Notes: generated by a model not told the origin, from the letters alone. Positions 42,246-50,939 are shown, numbered from the stretch's first letter. The stretch: DNA of 64,000 nucleotides from an uncultured Lachnospiraceae bacterium (GCA_944381745.1 CALWMI010000047.1:1-64000); one strand, 5' to 3'. Made by a program: numbers and translations.

Positions 42246-42722
42246 CTATTTCACCAGATCTGCGAACGCCGCCTGGACAAATTCTGCCAGCGCCTCCGGG
42301 TTCAGGAAGACCTGTTCTCCCCGCACGCCGCCGCTCACTGCGATCTCTTCATATAATATAGCCGTCTCATCTATCCAGGTGGGGAATTTCTTCTTCATCC
42401 CGACAGGGGAGCAGCCTCCCCGGATATAGCCGGTGACTGGAAGCAGCTCCTTCATGTGGATCATCTCCACCTTCTTCTCCCCCGCCGCCTTGGCCGCCTT
42501 CTTCAGATCCAGCTCCTGATCCACCGGGATACAGCAGACGAGATAGCCGTTCTTCTCCCCCTTCAGCACCAGGGTCTTAAAAATCTGCTCGCAGGGCTCT
42601 CCCAGCGCGCAAGCCACATGGACGCCTGACAGGTCGCTCTCGTCCACCTCATACTCCACCGTCCGGTAGGGGATTCCCGCCGCATCCAGAAGCCTCATGG
42701 CGTTTGTCTTCTTCTTGTCCAT
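42246..42722 (-). CDS. ybaK: YbaK/EbsC-type aminoacyl-tRNA deacylase
   Basis: A 158-residue protein of the YbaK/ProX family that hydrolyses mischarged Cys-tRNA-Pro (and related) in trans. Motifs are AMRLLDAAGIPYRTVEYEV, EQIFKTLVLKG, VCCIPVDQELDLKKAAKAAGEKKVEM and GYIRGGCSPVGMKKKFPTWID, the last holding the conserved Gly-x-x-x-Pro loop. ATG 42722 follows GAGGAG. It is the last gene of a minus-strand cluster with acylphosphatase and leuCD. Confidence 0.9.
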   Translation of the reverse strand: MDKKKTNAMRLLDAAGIPYRTVEYEVDESDLSGVHVACALGEPCEQIFKTLVLKGEKNGYLVCCIPVDQELDLKKAAKAAGEKKVEMIHMKELLPVTGYIRGGCSPVGMKKKFPTWIDETAILYEEIAVSGGVRGEQVFLNPEALAEFVQAAFADLVK

Positions 42723-42729
42723 CTTCTCC

Positions 42730-43011
42730 TCACCGTATCCGAAAGTCCAGCTCGTGCACGGGCGCAAGCTTCTTCTCCTCGTAGCTGGTAACCCGTATCA
42801 GCCCTCTGCCCCGCAGGAGCCTTCCCACGAAGAGATCCAAGTCTTCCGGGAACCCCTGCACCTCCAGCTCCACGCTGCCGTCGCCCAGGTTGCGCACCCA
42901 GCCGGTGAGATGGCAGTCCGCCGCCGCACGGGAGGCAAACCAGCGGAAGCCCACGCCCTGTACGATCCCGTCCACATGGATATATTTCCTGACTTTACCT
43001 TCCAGCGACAT
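42730..43011 (-). CDS. acyP: Acylphosphatase
   Basis: A 93-residue enzyme hydrolysing carboxyl-phosphate bonds. The catalytic pair is visible: Arg23 in VQGVGFRWFASRAA and Asn41 in GWVRNLGDGSVEL. Length is typical. It starts six bases after leuD and ends seven bases before ybaK, so it is part of the same transcript; the ribosome binding site is weak, suggesting coupling to leuD translation. Confidence 0.93.
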   Translation of the reverse strand: MSLEGKVRKYIHVDGIVQGVGFRWFASRAAADCHLTGWVRNLGDGSVELEVQGFPEDLDLFVGRLLRGRGLIRVTSYEEKKLAPVHELDFRIR

Positions 43012-43017
43012 GGAGCC

Positions 43018-43512
43018 CTACGCGTTCTCCTGGGCGTTGATGTAATTCACCAGGCCCCCGGCGCTGATAATTCTCTGCATGAACTCCGGGAAAGCCTGCC
43101 CCTGGAACTGGGTGCCCTTCGTACGGTTGTAGATGACGCCGCTGTCGAAGTCCACCTCCACCTCGTCGCCGGCCTCGATCCCCTCCGCCGCCGCTTTGCA
43201 CTCGATGATCGGCAGGCCGATGTTGATGGCATTGCGGTAAAAAATCCTGGCAAAGGTCTCCGCGATCACGCAGCTGACCCCGGCCTCCTTGATCACAATC
43301 GGGGCGTGCTCCCTGGAGGAGCCGCAGCCAAAGTTCTTGTTGGCCACGATGATGTCGCCCTTCTTCACGTTCCGGATGAAATCCTTGTCGATATCCTCCA
43401 TGCAGTGCGCCGCCAGCTCCGCGTAGTTGGTAATATTCAGGTACCTGGCCGGGATGATCACGTCGGTGTCCACATTGTCTCCATATTTAAATACTTTTCC
43501 CTGTGCTTTCAT
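43018..43512 (-). CDS. leuD: 3-isopropylmalate dehydratase small subunit
   Basis: Small (swivelling-domain) subunit that with LeuC isomerises 2- and 3-isopropylmalate in leucine synthesis. The 164 residues include [21 protein letters not shown], the conserved loop that contacts substrate, and [15 protein letters not shown] 43512 follows AAGGAGAAG. Only 25 bases separate it from leuC. A related enzyme of the same family acting on another 2-alkylmalate cannot be excluded, since leuA and leuB are not in the window. Confidence 0.92.
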   Translation of the reverse strand: MKAQGKVFKYGDNVDTDVIIPARYLNITNYAELAAHCMEDIDKDFIRNVKKGDIIVANKNFGCGSSREHAPIVIKEAGVSCVIAETFARIFYRNAINIGLPIIECKAAAEGIEAGDEVEVDFDSGVIYNRTKGTQFQGQAFPEFMQRIISAGGLVNYINAQENA

Positions 43513-43537
43513 TGCTACTCTTCTCCTTCCTATCGCC

Positions 43538-44806
43538 TTATGCCTCTTCCAGCTCGCAGGGGCAGGAAATCTTGCCTGTCACAGCGCTGGCCGCCGCCAC
43601 TGCCGGGCTTGCCAGGTAGATCTCAGATGTCACGTCCCCCATGCGCCCCACAAAGTTCCTGTTTGTCGTGGAGACGCACCGCTCTCCCGAGGCCAGGATT
43701 CCCATATGGCCTCCCAGGCACGGTCCGCAGGTGGGTGTGCTGACAATCGCGCCGCTCTCAATGAAGGCCTGCACGTAACCCTCCTTGATCGCGTCCAGGT
43801 AGACCTGCTGGGTGGCCGGGATGACAATCACCCGCACGCCGGGAGCCACCTTATGGCCTTTCATGATCTCCGCCGCGATCCGCAGATCCTCCAGGCGCCC
43901 GTTGGTACAGGAGCCGATCACCACCTGCTGGATCGGGATGTCTCCCACCTGGTCAATGGTCTTCGTGTTCTCCGGCAGATGGGGGAAGGACACGGTGGGC
44001 TTCATCGCCGAGAGGTCAATCTCGTACACCTCGTCGTACACGGCGTCCTCGTCCGCCTCGTAGATTGCAAACTCCCGCACAGAGTGCTCCTGCATGTAAC
44101 GGATCGCCTTGCCGTCCACCGGGAAGATGCCGTTCTTGCCGCCGGCCTCGATGGCCATATTGGCGATCGTGAACCGGTCGTCCATGGACAGGTAGGAGAT
44201 GCCGTCCCCCACAAATTCCATGGACTTGTAGAGCGCCCCGTCCACGCCGATCATGCCGATGATGTGGAGGATAATATCCTTGCCGGAGATATACTTGGCC
44301 GGCTTGCCCTTCAGCACAAATTTGATCGCGGAGGGCACCTTGAACCAAGCCTTGCCTGTGGCCATTCCCGCCGCCATGTCTGTGCTTCCCACGCCTGTGG
44401 AGAAGGCCCCCAGCGCGCCGTAGGTACAGGTGTGGGAATCCGCCCCGATCACCACGTCTCCGGCTACCACCAGCCCTTTCTCCGGGAGCAGGGCATGCTC
44501 GATTCCCATCTGTCCCACGTCGAAGTAATTCTTGATCTTCTCACGACAGGCAAATTCCCGCACGCACTTGCAGTTTTCCGCCGACTTAATATCCTTGTTC
44601 GGCGTAAAATGGTCCATGACCAGGGCGATCTTCTCCCTGTCGAAGACCCCCTCCTTGTCCATCTTCTCCAGCTCCTTCAAAGCCACCGGAGTCGTGATAT
44701 CATTTCCCAGCACAAGATCCAGGTCCGCCTCGATGAGCTGTCCGGCTTCCACCTTGTCCAGCCCTGCATGCACCGCCAGGATTTTCTGTGTCATTGTCAT
44801 TCCCAT
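43538..44806 (-). CDS. leuC: 3-isopropylmalate dehydratase large subunit
   Basis: Iron-sulfur subunit of isopropylmalate isomerase. The 422 residues include [41 protein letters not shown] and [13 protein letters not shown], whose cysteines bind the [4Fe-4S] cluster. The short form (about 420 residues) is the clostridial and archaeal-type LeuC. ATG 44806 follows AGGAGGG. It is divergent from a LysR gene, and the shared 200-base region holds an inverted repeat likely bound by that regulator. Confidence 0.93.
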   Translation of the reverse strand: MGMTMTQKILAVHAGLDKVEAGQLIEADLDLVLGNDITTPVALKELEKMDKEGVFDREKIALVMDHFTPNKDIKSAENCKCVREFACREKIKNYFDVGQMGIEHALLPEKGLVVAGDVVIGADSHTCTYGALGAFSTGVGSTDMAAGMATGKAWFKVPSAIKFVLKGKPAKYISGKDIILHIIGMIGVDGALYKSMEFVGDGISYLSMDDRFTIANMAIEAGGKNGIFPVDGKAIRYMQEHSVREFAIYEADEDAVYDEVYEIDLSAMKPTVSFPHLPENTKTIDQVGDIPIQQVVIGSCTNGRLEDLRIAAEIMKGHKVAPGVRVIVIPATQQVYLDAIKEGYVQAFIESGAIVSTPTCGPCLGGHMGILASGERCVSTTNRNFVGRMGDVTSEIYLASPAVAAASAVTGKISCPCELEEA

Positions 44807-44886
44807 GGATAGTCCCTCCTATAAGATTTTCTTATCGCCGGCGCACAAGAAAAGATCCGTCTTGGCATACCGGCCCTATTGCCATC

Positions 44887-44905
44887 ATAGCATAGTTCTT
44901 GCTAT
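44887..44905. promoter_or_regulatory. Inverted repeat in the leuC / lysR divergent promoter region
   Basis: ATAGCA-N7-TGCTAT (44887-44905) is a perfect interrupted palindrome of the LysR-box type. A plus-strand promoter (TTGCTA at 44900 and TATAAA about 16 bases on) overlaps it, and a minus-strand TATGAT near 44885-44890 faces leuC. One bound regulator could control both directions. Confidence 0.55.
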
Positions 44906-45012
44906 AATTGAAATACATATTATAAATATTAGCTATAACATACAGTTATATGAATCGTCAAGCAACCAACAACGAATGCCAGGCCGAAAGGCCGGAAAGG
45001 AAGTGCCAGCAT

Positions 45013-45963
45013 ATGGATGCCAATCTCTCCCTATACAAAATTTTCTGCACAGTGGCCAGCACCCGCAGCATCTCCCGGGCTGCCAAGGAACTGTACATCA
45101 GCCAGCCTGCCATCAGCAGGGCCATCCAGAAGCTGGAGGCCAATCTCGGCGCCGCCCTCTTCCTGCGCACAAGCCGGGGAGTCTCCCTCACCCGGGAGGG
45201 GGAGCTGCTCTATAGCCATGTGGCAGACGCCTTCACCTCCATCTCCCGCGGGGAGGAGGCTCTGCGAAGGGAGCTGTCCGGGCAGAGCGGCACGCTGCAC
45301 ATCGGCGTCAGCTCCACCCTGTGCAAATACCTCCTCCTGCCGTATCTGAAGGGTTTTATACAGGAGAACCCTTCCATCCGCGTCTACATTGCCTGCCAGT
45401 CCACCGCCCACACGGTGCGGATGCTGGAGCAGCACCAGCTGGACCTGGGCCTGATCGCCTACCCCGGGCCGCATCCCCAGCTCACCTTCCAGCCCATCGG
45501 CGAGATCCATGACGTCTTTGTGGCCACCTCCGGCTATATGCGAAACCTGGGCCTGCCCAAGGGCGCGGACACCTCCGTCATCTTTGCCTCCGCCACCATT
45601 ATGCTGCTGGACAAGGAAAATATCACCCGGCAGTACATCAACGACTTCATGCTGCAGAACCATATCGAAGCCCCCAACTTCCTGGAGGTCACCGACATGG
45701 ATCTGCTGATTGAGTTTTCCCGGATCAGCCTGGGCATCGGCTGCGTCATACGGGAATTTGTCCAGGAGGACTTGGAAGCAGGCCTGCTCACGGAGATCCC
45801 GCTGGATATCCCCATCCACACCCGCGCCGCTGGCTTCTCCTACAAGAAGTCCCCTGCCCTGTCCGGGCCCCTGCAGCGTTTCCTGGACTATTTTGCAAGG
45901 CAGGGGGCGCTGTTCCCCTCCGCGCCTTTCGTCAGCCAGCCGTCTCTCCATGCGCCGGCCTGA
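45013..45963 (+). CDS. LysR family regulator divergent from leuCD
   Basis: A 316-residue LysR-type regulator with helix-turn-helix FCTVASTRSISRAAKELYISQPAISRAIQKLE (about 11-42) and an effector domain of the usual length. ATG 45013 follows AAAGGAAG; the frame extends 21 codons upstream without family resemblance. Its position suggests control of leuCD, with an intermediate of leucine synthesis as a possible ligand. Its 3' end overlaps the convergent hypothetical gene by 32 bases. Confidence 0.88.
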   Translation: MDANLSLYKIFCTVASTRSISRAAKELYISQPAISRAIQKLEANLGAALFLRTSRGVSLTREGELLYSHVADAFTSISRGEEALRRELSGQSGTLHIGVSSTLCKYLLLPYLKGFIQENPSIRVYIACQSTAHTVRMLEQHQLDLGLIAYPGPHPQLTFQPIGEIHDVFVATSGYMRNLGLPKGADTSVIFASATIMLLDKENITRQYINDFMLQNHIEAPNFLEVTDMDLLIEFSRISLGIGCVIREFVQEDLEAGLLTEIPLDIPIHTRAAGFSYKKSPALSGPLQRFLDYFARQGALFPSAPFVSQPSLHAPA

Positions 45964-46567
45964 TGCACAGCCGCAGGATCCCGCCCTTCTGTTCATGCCC
46001 GGTATCCCACAGGCTGGATAATAGGGCCGTGTACCGCTCGCCGTAGGTGCCGTAGACTACCCGCAGCCCTTCCCCGGACTCCTCATAGCCGGTGAGGAGG
46101 AACCAGTGCCAGGTGATCTCGGAAAACTGCGGATCCTGGTGCCGCAGAAGCAGGAAGGGCATGGGGATGCCCCTGCGGATCCCCTCCCGCACAAAGGCTT
46201 CCGCCTCCTCCTCCGGGGCGTCCCCGCCCAAGCTCTCTGCCTCCAGCAGGAACTTCCCTCCCGTCTCCTCCCGGAGATAGCGGGACAGCCCTTCCGTGTA
46301 GGTGGACAGGCGGCTGATTCCCCCCGCCCGGGGCTTCAGGTACGGCCGCATCCTTTTGCCCAGCAGGTTGAAATCGGCCTTGGTCGGCCTTCCTATATCG
46401 TAGGGGTAGAGTGCCCTGCAGCCCTCCCGGTACAGCGCGTGGTACAGGAGAAGCTCGCAGGCCGTGGCGGCCGCACAGCCCCCAAAGCGCATAGAAAAAT
46501 ACGAGAACCATTCCTGGTCCCCGCCGTAATGCCCCTCAATATCCAGATATTTCAGTTCTTCCCTCAT
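45932..46567 (-). CDS. Putative C39-like cysteine peptidase-fold protein
   Basis: A 211-residue protein with no family I can name with confidence. It has a possible catalytic Cys31 in FGGCAAATACELLLYHAL and His154 in TWHWFLLTGYEESGEGLRVVYGTYG; the order Cys-helix then His-strand-GY resembles C39-like (BtrH/papain-fold) proteins common in Clostridia. The usual Asp/Asn after the His is not clear. No signal peptide. It lies after five 19-bp tandem repeats that follow scpB, and its start has GGGAGAGGACAGAG upstream. Function unknown. Confidence 0.7.
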   Translation of the reverse strand: MREELKYLDIEGHYGGDQEWFSYFSMRFGGCAAATACELLLYHALYREGCRALYPYDIGRPTKADFNLLGKRMRPYLKPRAGGISRLSTYTEGLSRYLREETGGKFLLEAESLGGDAPEEEAEAFVREGIRRGIPMPFLLLRHQDPQFSEITWHWFLLTGYEESGEGLRVVYGTYGERYTALLSSLWDTGHEQKGGILRLCIRPAHGETAG

Positions 46568-46581
46568 CTCTGTCCTCTCCC

Positions 46582-46676
46582 TTGCGCAGTCCTCAGATAT
46601 TTGCGCAATCCTCAGATATTTGCGCAGTCCTCAAATATTTGTACAGTCCTCAAATATTTGCACAGTCCTCAGATAT
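46582..46676. repeat. Five 19-bp tandem repeats
   Basis: Units of TTGCGCAGTCCTCAGATAT and variants lie at 46582, 46601, 46620, 46639 and 46658. The last unit includes the scpB stop codon (46669-46671). On the minus strand the array lies between scpB and the C39-like gene, ending 14 bases before the latter's start. Confidence 0.92.
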
Positions 46677-47238
46677 CCAGCCGCAGCTGCACCTCTTCCT
46701 CTGCCTCCGCCTTAAAGTCCTCCACCTGCTCCGGCCTCATCACCGGCAGCTCATCCAGCGACTGCACGCCGAAGCAGCGCAGGAACTCCTCCGTCGTCCC
46801 GAACAGAAGAGGCCTTCCGGGGGCGTCCAGCCTCCCCACCTCCTCCACCAGGTTATACTCGATCAGGCGGTTGATCGCGTGATCCGACTTCACGCCCCTG
46901 ATCTGCTCCACCTCCAGCCTGGTCACCGGCTGCTTATACGCCACGATGGACAGCGTCTCCAGCAGTACGTCTGTGAGCACCGGCTTCTTCGGCTGGGCTG
47001 CCACCCGCACAACCGCCTCGTAGCATTCTGCCTTCGTGCACATCTGGAAGGAATTGTCCAGCTCAATGATCCGGATTCCCCTGTCCTCCGCCTCATATCT
47101 GTCCATCATGTTGTGGATGAGCCTGCGGGTCGTCTCCTCGTCATGCTCCACCGCCGCTGCCAGGCGGGACAGCTCCACGGAATCTCCCATTGTGAACAGT
47201 ATGGCCTCTATCGCCGCCTCAAGCTTTCCAATATTCAT
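46669..47238 (-). CDS. scpB: Segregation and condensation protein B
   Basis: Winged-helix partner of ScpA in the bacterial SMC condensin complex. The 189 residues contain LEAAIEAILFTMGDSVELSRLAAAV, VLTDVLLETLSIVAYKQPVTRLEVEQIRGVKSDHAINRLIEYNLVEEVGR and PLLFGTTEEFLRCFGV, all typical. Its ATG overlaps the scpA stop by four bases. The final residues lie inside the 19-bp repeat array. Confidence 0.95.
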   Translation of the reverse strand: MNIGKLEAAIEAILFTMGDSVELSRLAAAVEHDEETTRRLIHNMMDRYEAEDRGIRIIELDNSFQMCTKAECYEAVVRVAAQPKKPVLTDVLLETLSIVAYKQPVTRLEVEQIRGVKSDHAINRLIEYNLVEEVGRLDAPGRPLLFGTTEEFLRCFGVQSLDELPVMRPEQVEDFKAEAEEEVQLRLDI

Positions 47239-48038
47239 GTCTGTCCTCCGTCCCCCTGACCCATCTCATCTTCCGTCCAGGCCTCCAGCGGCCCTTCCCC
47301 TGTATATTCCATGTCGATATCGCCGAATATCTCCTGCTGGCACACATGCAGCCGGCCGCCCTTGACCAGCTCCAGCACCGCCAGGAAGGTGACGATCTTG
47401 TGCATCTTCGTCCTCTGGCCCTCCAGCAGCTCTAGGAAGCTGAACCGCCCTCTCTCCCTGGCATACCGGTCCAGGAACTGAAGCTTCTCGCTCAGGCTGA
47501 CCTCTTCCCTCTCCAATTTTCCGAACCGGCTCCTCACCGGGTCGATCTTGTCCTCCTGCCTTTTCAGGACAGACTGGAACACCTCGTGGAGCCTTGCAAG
47601 GGTCAGATCCCCCAGCAGCGCCTCCACATCCACCGGCTCCTGGTAATCCCGGATCTCCTCCGGGAGTGTGGGCGGCTTGAACAGGGCCTTCTCCGCGTCC
47701 ATCATCCGGTCCCTGAGATCCAGGGACAGGGACTTATACATCTTGTACTCCAGCAACTTCTCCACCAGCTCCTGCCTGGGATCCTCCTCCTCGCCCTCCT
47801 CGTTCTCCTCAGCCGGAAGGAGCATCCGTGCCTTGATGCTCAGGAGCGTGGCGGCCATCACCAGGAATTCGCTCATAATGTTCAGATCCTGCCGCTTCAT
47901 CTGGTCAAGATAGTCCATATATTGGTTTGTGATCTCCGCGATGGGGATATCATAAATATTTACCTTATTCTTATCAATCAGGTGGAGCAGAAGATCCAGC
48001 GGGCCTTCAAATGTCTCCAGCTTTACCGACAATTCCAA
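47235..48038 (-). CDS. scpA: Segregation and condensation protein A
   Basis: Kleisin subunit that bridges the SMC heads. The 267 residues begin with the family motif VKLETFEGPLDLLLHLIDKNKVNIYDIPIAEITNQYMDYL and end in the C-terminal winged helix (VTFLAVLELVKGGRLHVCQQEIFGDI). The TTG start at 48038 follows AAAAGGAGAGA. Co-transcribed with scpB and probably with the upstream phosphoesterase gene. Confidence 0.95.
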   Translation of the reverse strand: MELSVKLETFEGPLDLLLHLIDKNKVNIYDIPIAEITNQYMDYLDQMKRQDLNIMSEFLVMAATLLSIKARMLLPAEENEEGEEEDPRQELVEKLLEYKMYKSLSLDLRDRMMDAEKALFKPPTLPEEIRDYQEPVDVEALLGDLTLARLHEVFQSVLKRQEDKIDPVRSRFGKLEREEVSLSEKLQFLDRYARERGRFSFLELLEGQRTKMHKIVTFLAVLELVKGGRLHVCQQEIFGDIDMEYTGEGPLEAWTEDEMGQGDGGQT

Positions 48039-48119
48039 AGATGTCTCTCCTTTTCCCGCGCCACGCTCTCCCCTGGAATCCTTTCCTGGGGCCTGCCCCT
48101 CTGACGCGCCTCTCTTCCG

Positions 48120-48941
48120 TCACGGCTGCCTGGGAGGCAAAAGCTTCACCACGATCAGCTCCGGGCGGTTCATGATCCGGATGTTCACCGTGTGGGAGCC
48201 GAGCCCGCGGCTCACAATCATATGCCGTCCCCCGATCAGGTAATCGCCCCCGTCATATTTGGGGAAAAGGCGAAACTGCGGGGAGATAACCCCTCCCAGC
48301 TTCGGCAGGCGCACAATCCCCCCGTGGAGGTGGCCGCTCACGGTCAGATCCGCCCCCCACTTGGAGTAAGCCTCCCCATAGACCGGGTTATGCGCGATCA
48401 GGATGTTAAAGCAGCGCTTATCCGCCTCCCCCAGCGCATGTGTCAGCTGCCGGCTTGTCAGCTCCAGGCAGCAGCATTTCCGGTAATAGCTGGCCTCCAG
48501 GGAATACCCGTAAATGTTCACATAGGTCCTGCCTGCCGGCACAACCGCCTTGTCGTTGATCAGGAAATGGACGCCCGCCCTCTTCAGGCGGCTCTCATAC
48601 TCCTGGTACATGTCCCCGTACACCATCGGGTTGCGGCGCAGCCTGTCCTCATGGTTCCCGTTGCCGTAGTAGACCGGGTATCTCCGGGCAAGCTCCGACA
48701 TGAAATGGATGGCGGGCTCCATGGTGGCCTTCGGCTTCCCCACCAGCATATCCCCCGCACACAGGATGAAATCCGGCTCCAGCATGTCCACCGCGCACAA
48801 AAGCCCGGCGTTGCCCCTTCCGTACACCTGGTTGTGCAGGTCCGCCACGAGAACCGCCGTCACCGGCCTCTCATTTCCCTTAAAAAATTCCGATGTGACG
48901 GTATACTCTGTAATCTGAAATTTTCTGGCAAATAACCCCAT
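48120..48941 (-). CDS. Calcineurin-like metallophosphoesterase
   Basis: A 273-residue phosphoesterase with the dimetal motifs VADLHNQVYG, CAGDMLVG, GNGNHEDRL, ILIAHNP and VSGHLHGGI, in family order. Related YkuE/YaeI-type enzymes act at the membrane on lipid phosphates, but no transmembrane helix is evident here. ATG 48941 follows GGTGGAG. It is followed by scpA after 81 bases. Confidence 0.9.
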   Translation of the reverse strand: MGLFARKFQITEYTVTSEFFKGNERPVTAVLVADLHNQVYGRGNAGLLCAVDMLEPDFILCAGDMLVGKPKATMEPAIHFMSELARRYPVYYGNGNHEDRLRRNPMVYGDMYQEYESRLKRAGVHFLINDKAVVPAGRTYVNIYGYSLEASYYRKCCCLELTSRQLTHALGEADKRCFNILIAHNPVYGEAYSKWGADLTVSGHLHGGIVRLPKLGGVISPQFRLFPKYDGGDYLIGGRHMIVSRGLGSHTVNIRIMNRPELIVVKLLPPRQP

Positions 48942-48972
48942 ATCTCCACCACTTCCGCGACGTACCTATGCC

Positions 48973-49030
48973 GCGCATGGCAATCCATGCGCAGCATTGT
49001 CATTATAGCACAGTTCCCGCTATAAATAAA
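48973..49030 (-). promoter_or_regulatory. Promoter and hairpin leader of the metallophosphoesterase gene
   Basis: Minus-strand TTTATT (49025-49030) and TATAAT (49002-49007), 17-base spacer with extended -10. Downstream in the leader lies GCGCATGG-CAAT-CCATGCGC (48973-48992), a perfect stem of eight pairs. Confidence 0.6.
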
Positions 49031-49077
49031 GAAAATTGTACGCCCGGCAGTCTCCCCGAAGGATTCCTGCCTTCCGG

Positions 49078-50595
49078 TCACGGGAGCAGGGTTTCCCCAA
49101 GTTTTTTCAGATAATCGGCATACCCCGCCCGGGGCACGTCCTGGACGGCTCGCACCGGCACCTCGCCGATCACCTGGCCCCCCAGCTTATAGGTAATGTT
49201 CCCGATCACCTGCCCCTTTTCCACCGGCGCTTCCAGCTCTGCCGCCAGCACAGTCTCCCGGGTCACACCGGCCGGGTTTTCCCCTCCCGTACACAGGTAT
49301 GTAAAAGGCCCTTCAAATCCGGCCTCCACATAATCCTGCAGGCTTCCCGTGACAGGCACCGGCTCCAGCAGGATGTCCTCCATCGTATCCTCGTACAGGC
49401 TGCAGCTGGCAAAGCCATGGTTCAGAAGCTTCTCTGCCTCAGAAAAACGCGCCTTATAGTCCGGGGCCGCCATCACCACCGCAATCAGATGCACGCCGTC
49501 CCGCACCGCCGTGGCGGAGACGCAGTATTTGGCCAGGCTTGTGCTCCCCGTCTTCAGTCCCTTACAGCCCTCATAGGTTTTCAGCAGCTTATTTGTGTTG
49601 GCCAAGCCGAATTCCTGGGAACCTTGGGCCGTCACATGGGTAATATTTTCCATCCATATTGTGGAGTAGTCGTAGACCTGGGGATACTTGGTTACAAGCT
49701 CCCGGCTCATGATGGCCACATCCCTGGCGGACACCACGTGCGTGGGGGAGTCGGTGAGTCCGCAGCAGTCCTCAAAGTTCGTATTTTCCATTCCAAGCCC
49801 CTTCGCCCGCTCGTTCATCTGCCGGACAAATTCCTCCTCACTCCCGGCGATGTACTCGGCCATGGCCACTGAGGCGTCGTTGCCGGAGGCGATGACGATG
49901 CACTTGATCAGCGTCTCCACCGTCTGCACCTCCCCCTCCTCCAGGTATACCTGGGAGCCCCCCATGGATTTGGCGTAGGCGCTGGTGGTCACCTCGTCCT
50001 GGAGGCTGATCTTCCCGTCCCGCAGCGCGTCGAAAATCAAGATCAGCGTCATGATCTTGGTGATGCTGGCCGGGCTCAGCCTCTCGTCCGGGTTCTGCTC
50101 ATAGATCACCCTGCCGGTGGCCGCCTCCATCAGGATTGCAGACCGGGCCGTCAACCCCAAGTCTGTCTGGGCGGCCGGTTCCTGCACATCTGCTTCCTGC
50201 ACGGCTGGTTCCTGCCCGGCTGGTTCCTGTCCGGCTGGTTCCTGTCCAGCTGGTTCCTGCCCAGCTGGTTCCTGCACGGCTGGTTCCTGTCCAGCTGGTT
50301 CCTGCACGGCCTCCTCCTGCCCGGCTTGTTTCTGTCCGGCTTGTTCCTGGGCTGTCTTCTCCTGCACGGCTGATTCCTGTCCAGATGGTTCCTGAGCTGT
50401 CTGCCCTTGTCCGGCCTGCCCCTGGGCGTTCATCTCCTGGGTCTCAGGTTCCTGGGCTGCGGCCGAAACCCCCGCCCCCGTCCACAGGAGAAGGGGCGCG
50501 GCCAGAAGAAACGCGTACAGGCGCACCCGGGCCTTCCTGCGGCTTCGATTTCTCACGATTCCTTCACCCTCCGCTGTTCCCGCGATCAATACCAT
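49078..50595 (-). CDS. D-alanyl-D-alanine carboxypeptidase (DacF/PBP5 type, S11) with QEPAG repeats
   Basis: Exported penicillin-binding protein that trims the terminal D-Ala of peptidoglycan stem peptides. In the 505-residue product a signal peptide (LYAFLLAAPLLLWTGAGVSAA) is followed by a 95-residue Gln/Glu/Pro/Ala repeat region (about 48-142), then the catalytic domain with SITK (Ser177-Lys180), SGN and KTG motifs and a C-terminal PBP5_C domain. The repeat linker is unusual for the family. ATG 50595 has GGGGGA five bases upstream; GTG 50556, nearer the signal peptide, is an alternative start. Confidence 0.92.
   Translation of the reverse strand: MVLIAGTAEGEGIVRNRSRRKARVRLYAFLLAAPLLLWTGAGVSAAAQEPETQEMNAQGQAGQGQTAQEPSGQESAVQEKTAQEQAGQKQAGQEEAVQEPAGQEPAVQEPAGQEPAGQEPAGQEPAGQEPAVQEADVQEPAAQTDLGLTARSAILMEAATGRVIYEQNPDERLSPASITKIMTLILIFDALRDGKISLQDEVTTSAYAKSMGGSQVYLEEGEVQTVETLIKCIVIASGNDASVAMAEYIAGSEEEFVRQMNERAKGLGMENTNFEDCCGLTDSPTHVVSARDVAIMSRELVTKYPQVYDYSTIWMENITHVTAQGSQEFGLANTNKLLKTYEGCKGLKTGSTSLAKYCVSATAVRDGVHLIAVVMAAPDYKARFSEAEKLLNHGFASCSLYEDTMEDILLEPVPVTGSLQDYVEAGFEGPFTYLCTGGENPAGVTRETVLAAELEAPVEKGQVIGNITYKLGGQVIGEVPVRAVQDVPRAGYADYLKKLGETLLP
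50171..50430 (-). repeat. 15-bp tandem repeats encoding QEPAG-type units
   Basis: About 17 units of a 15-base motif (plus strand ctggttcctgYcYRg) code for the Gln-Glu-Pro-Ala-Gly linker of the carboxypeptidase. Units near 50205-50310 are nearly identical, those at the edges diverged, as expected for expansion by slippage. Confidence 0.9.
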
Positions 50596-50613
50596 CGTAT
50601 TCCCCCAGGACGG

Positions 50614-50645
50614 AAAAAAGACCTCAGAATCCCTCTGAGGTCTTT
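50614..50645 (-). terminator. Intrinsic terminator of rpsU
   Basis: AAAGACCTCAGA (50617-50628) pairs with TCTGAGGTCTTT (50634-50645), loop of five; on the minus strand a run of T follows. It separates rpsU from the carboxypeptidase gene. Confidence 0.88.
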
Positions 50646-50656
50646 CACTGCACATA

Positions 50657-50833
50657 TTAGTTATATTTGCGCTTCCTTGCCGCTTCGGACTTCTTCTTAC
50701 GTCTTACGCTCGGCTTCTCGTAATGCTCTCTCTTACGAATCTCCTGCTGGATACCGGCCTTCGCACAGTTCCTCTTAAATCTACGTAAAGCGCTATCTAA
50801 AGTCTCGTTCTCTTTCACAATTACGTTCGACAT
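50657..50833 (-). CDS. rpsU: 30S ribosomal protein S21
   Basis: A 58-residue basic ribosomal protein: [19 protein letters not shown], then [23 protein letters not shown], ending in a Lys/Arg-rich tail ([15 protein letters not shown]). This is the standard S21 sequence pattern. It has its own promoter and terminator. It takes part in mRNA start-site interaction on the small subunit. Confidence 0.97.
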   Translation of the reverse strand: MSNVIVKENETLDSALRRFKRNCAKAGIQQEIRKREHYEKPSVRRKKKSEAARKRKYN

Positions 50834-50911
50834 AGTCTCACACCTAACCTCCCTCCAGTTGCGTATTGTGCAGAATACAACTGTTTGGGTATTTTCATTG
50901 CACTAAACTAT

Positions 50912-50939
50912 ATTATAGCAGGTTTTTCCTAATCGTCAA
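50912..50939 (-). promoter_or_regulatory. Promoter of rpsU
   Basis: Minus-strand TTGACG (50934-50939) and TATAAT (50912-50917), 16-base spacer, extended -10 TGC. The -35 overlaps the alaS stop codon. Confidence 0.8.

Noticed and set aside
43018..44806. LeuCD-like genes as an aconitase serving the citrate synthase at 36 kb.
   Set aside because: The proteins are split into large and small subunits of the lengths and motifs of isopropylmalate dehydratase, and lie 6 kb away beside a LysR gene.
46582..46676. 19-bp repeats as a possible CRISPR array or plasmid iteron origin.
   Set aside because: No spacers, no cas genes, and no replication initiator gene nearby; the array overlaps the scpB stop.
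50171..50430. Regular short repeats that might suggest a CRISPR array.
   Set aside because: The units are contiguous 15-base codon repeats in frame with the carboxypeptidase and have no spacers.
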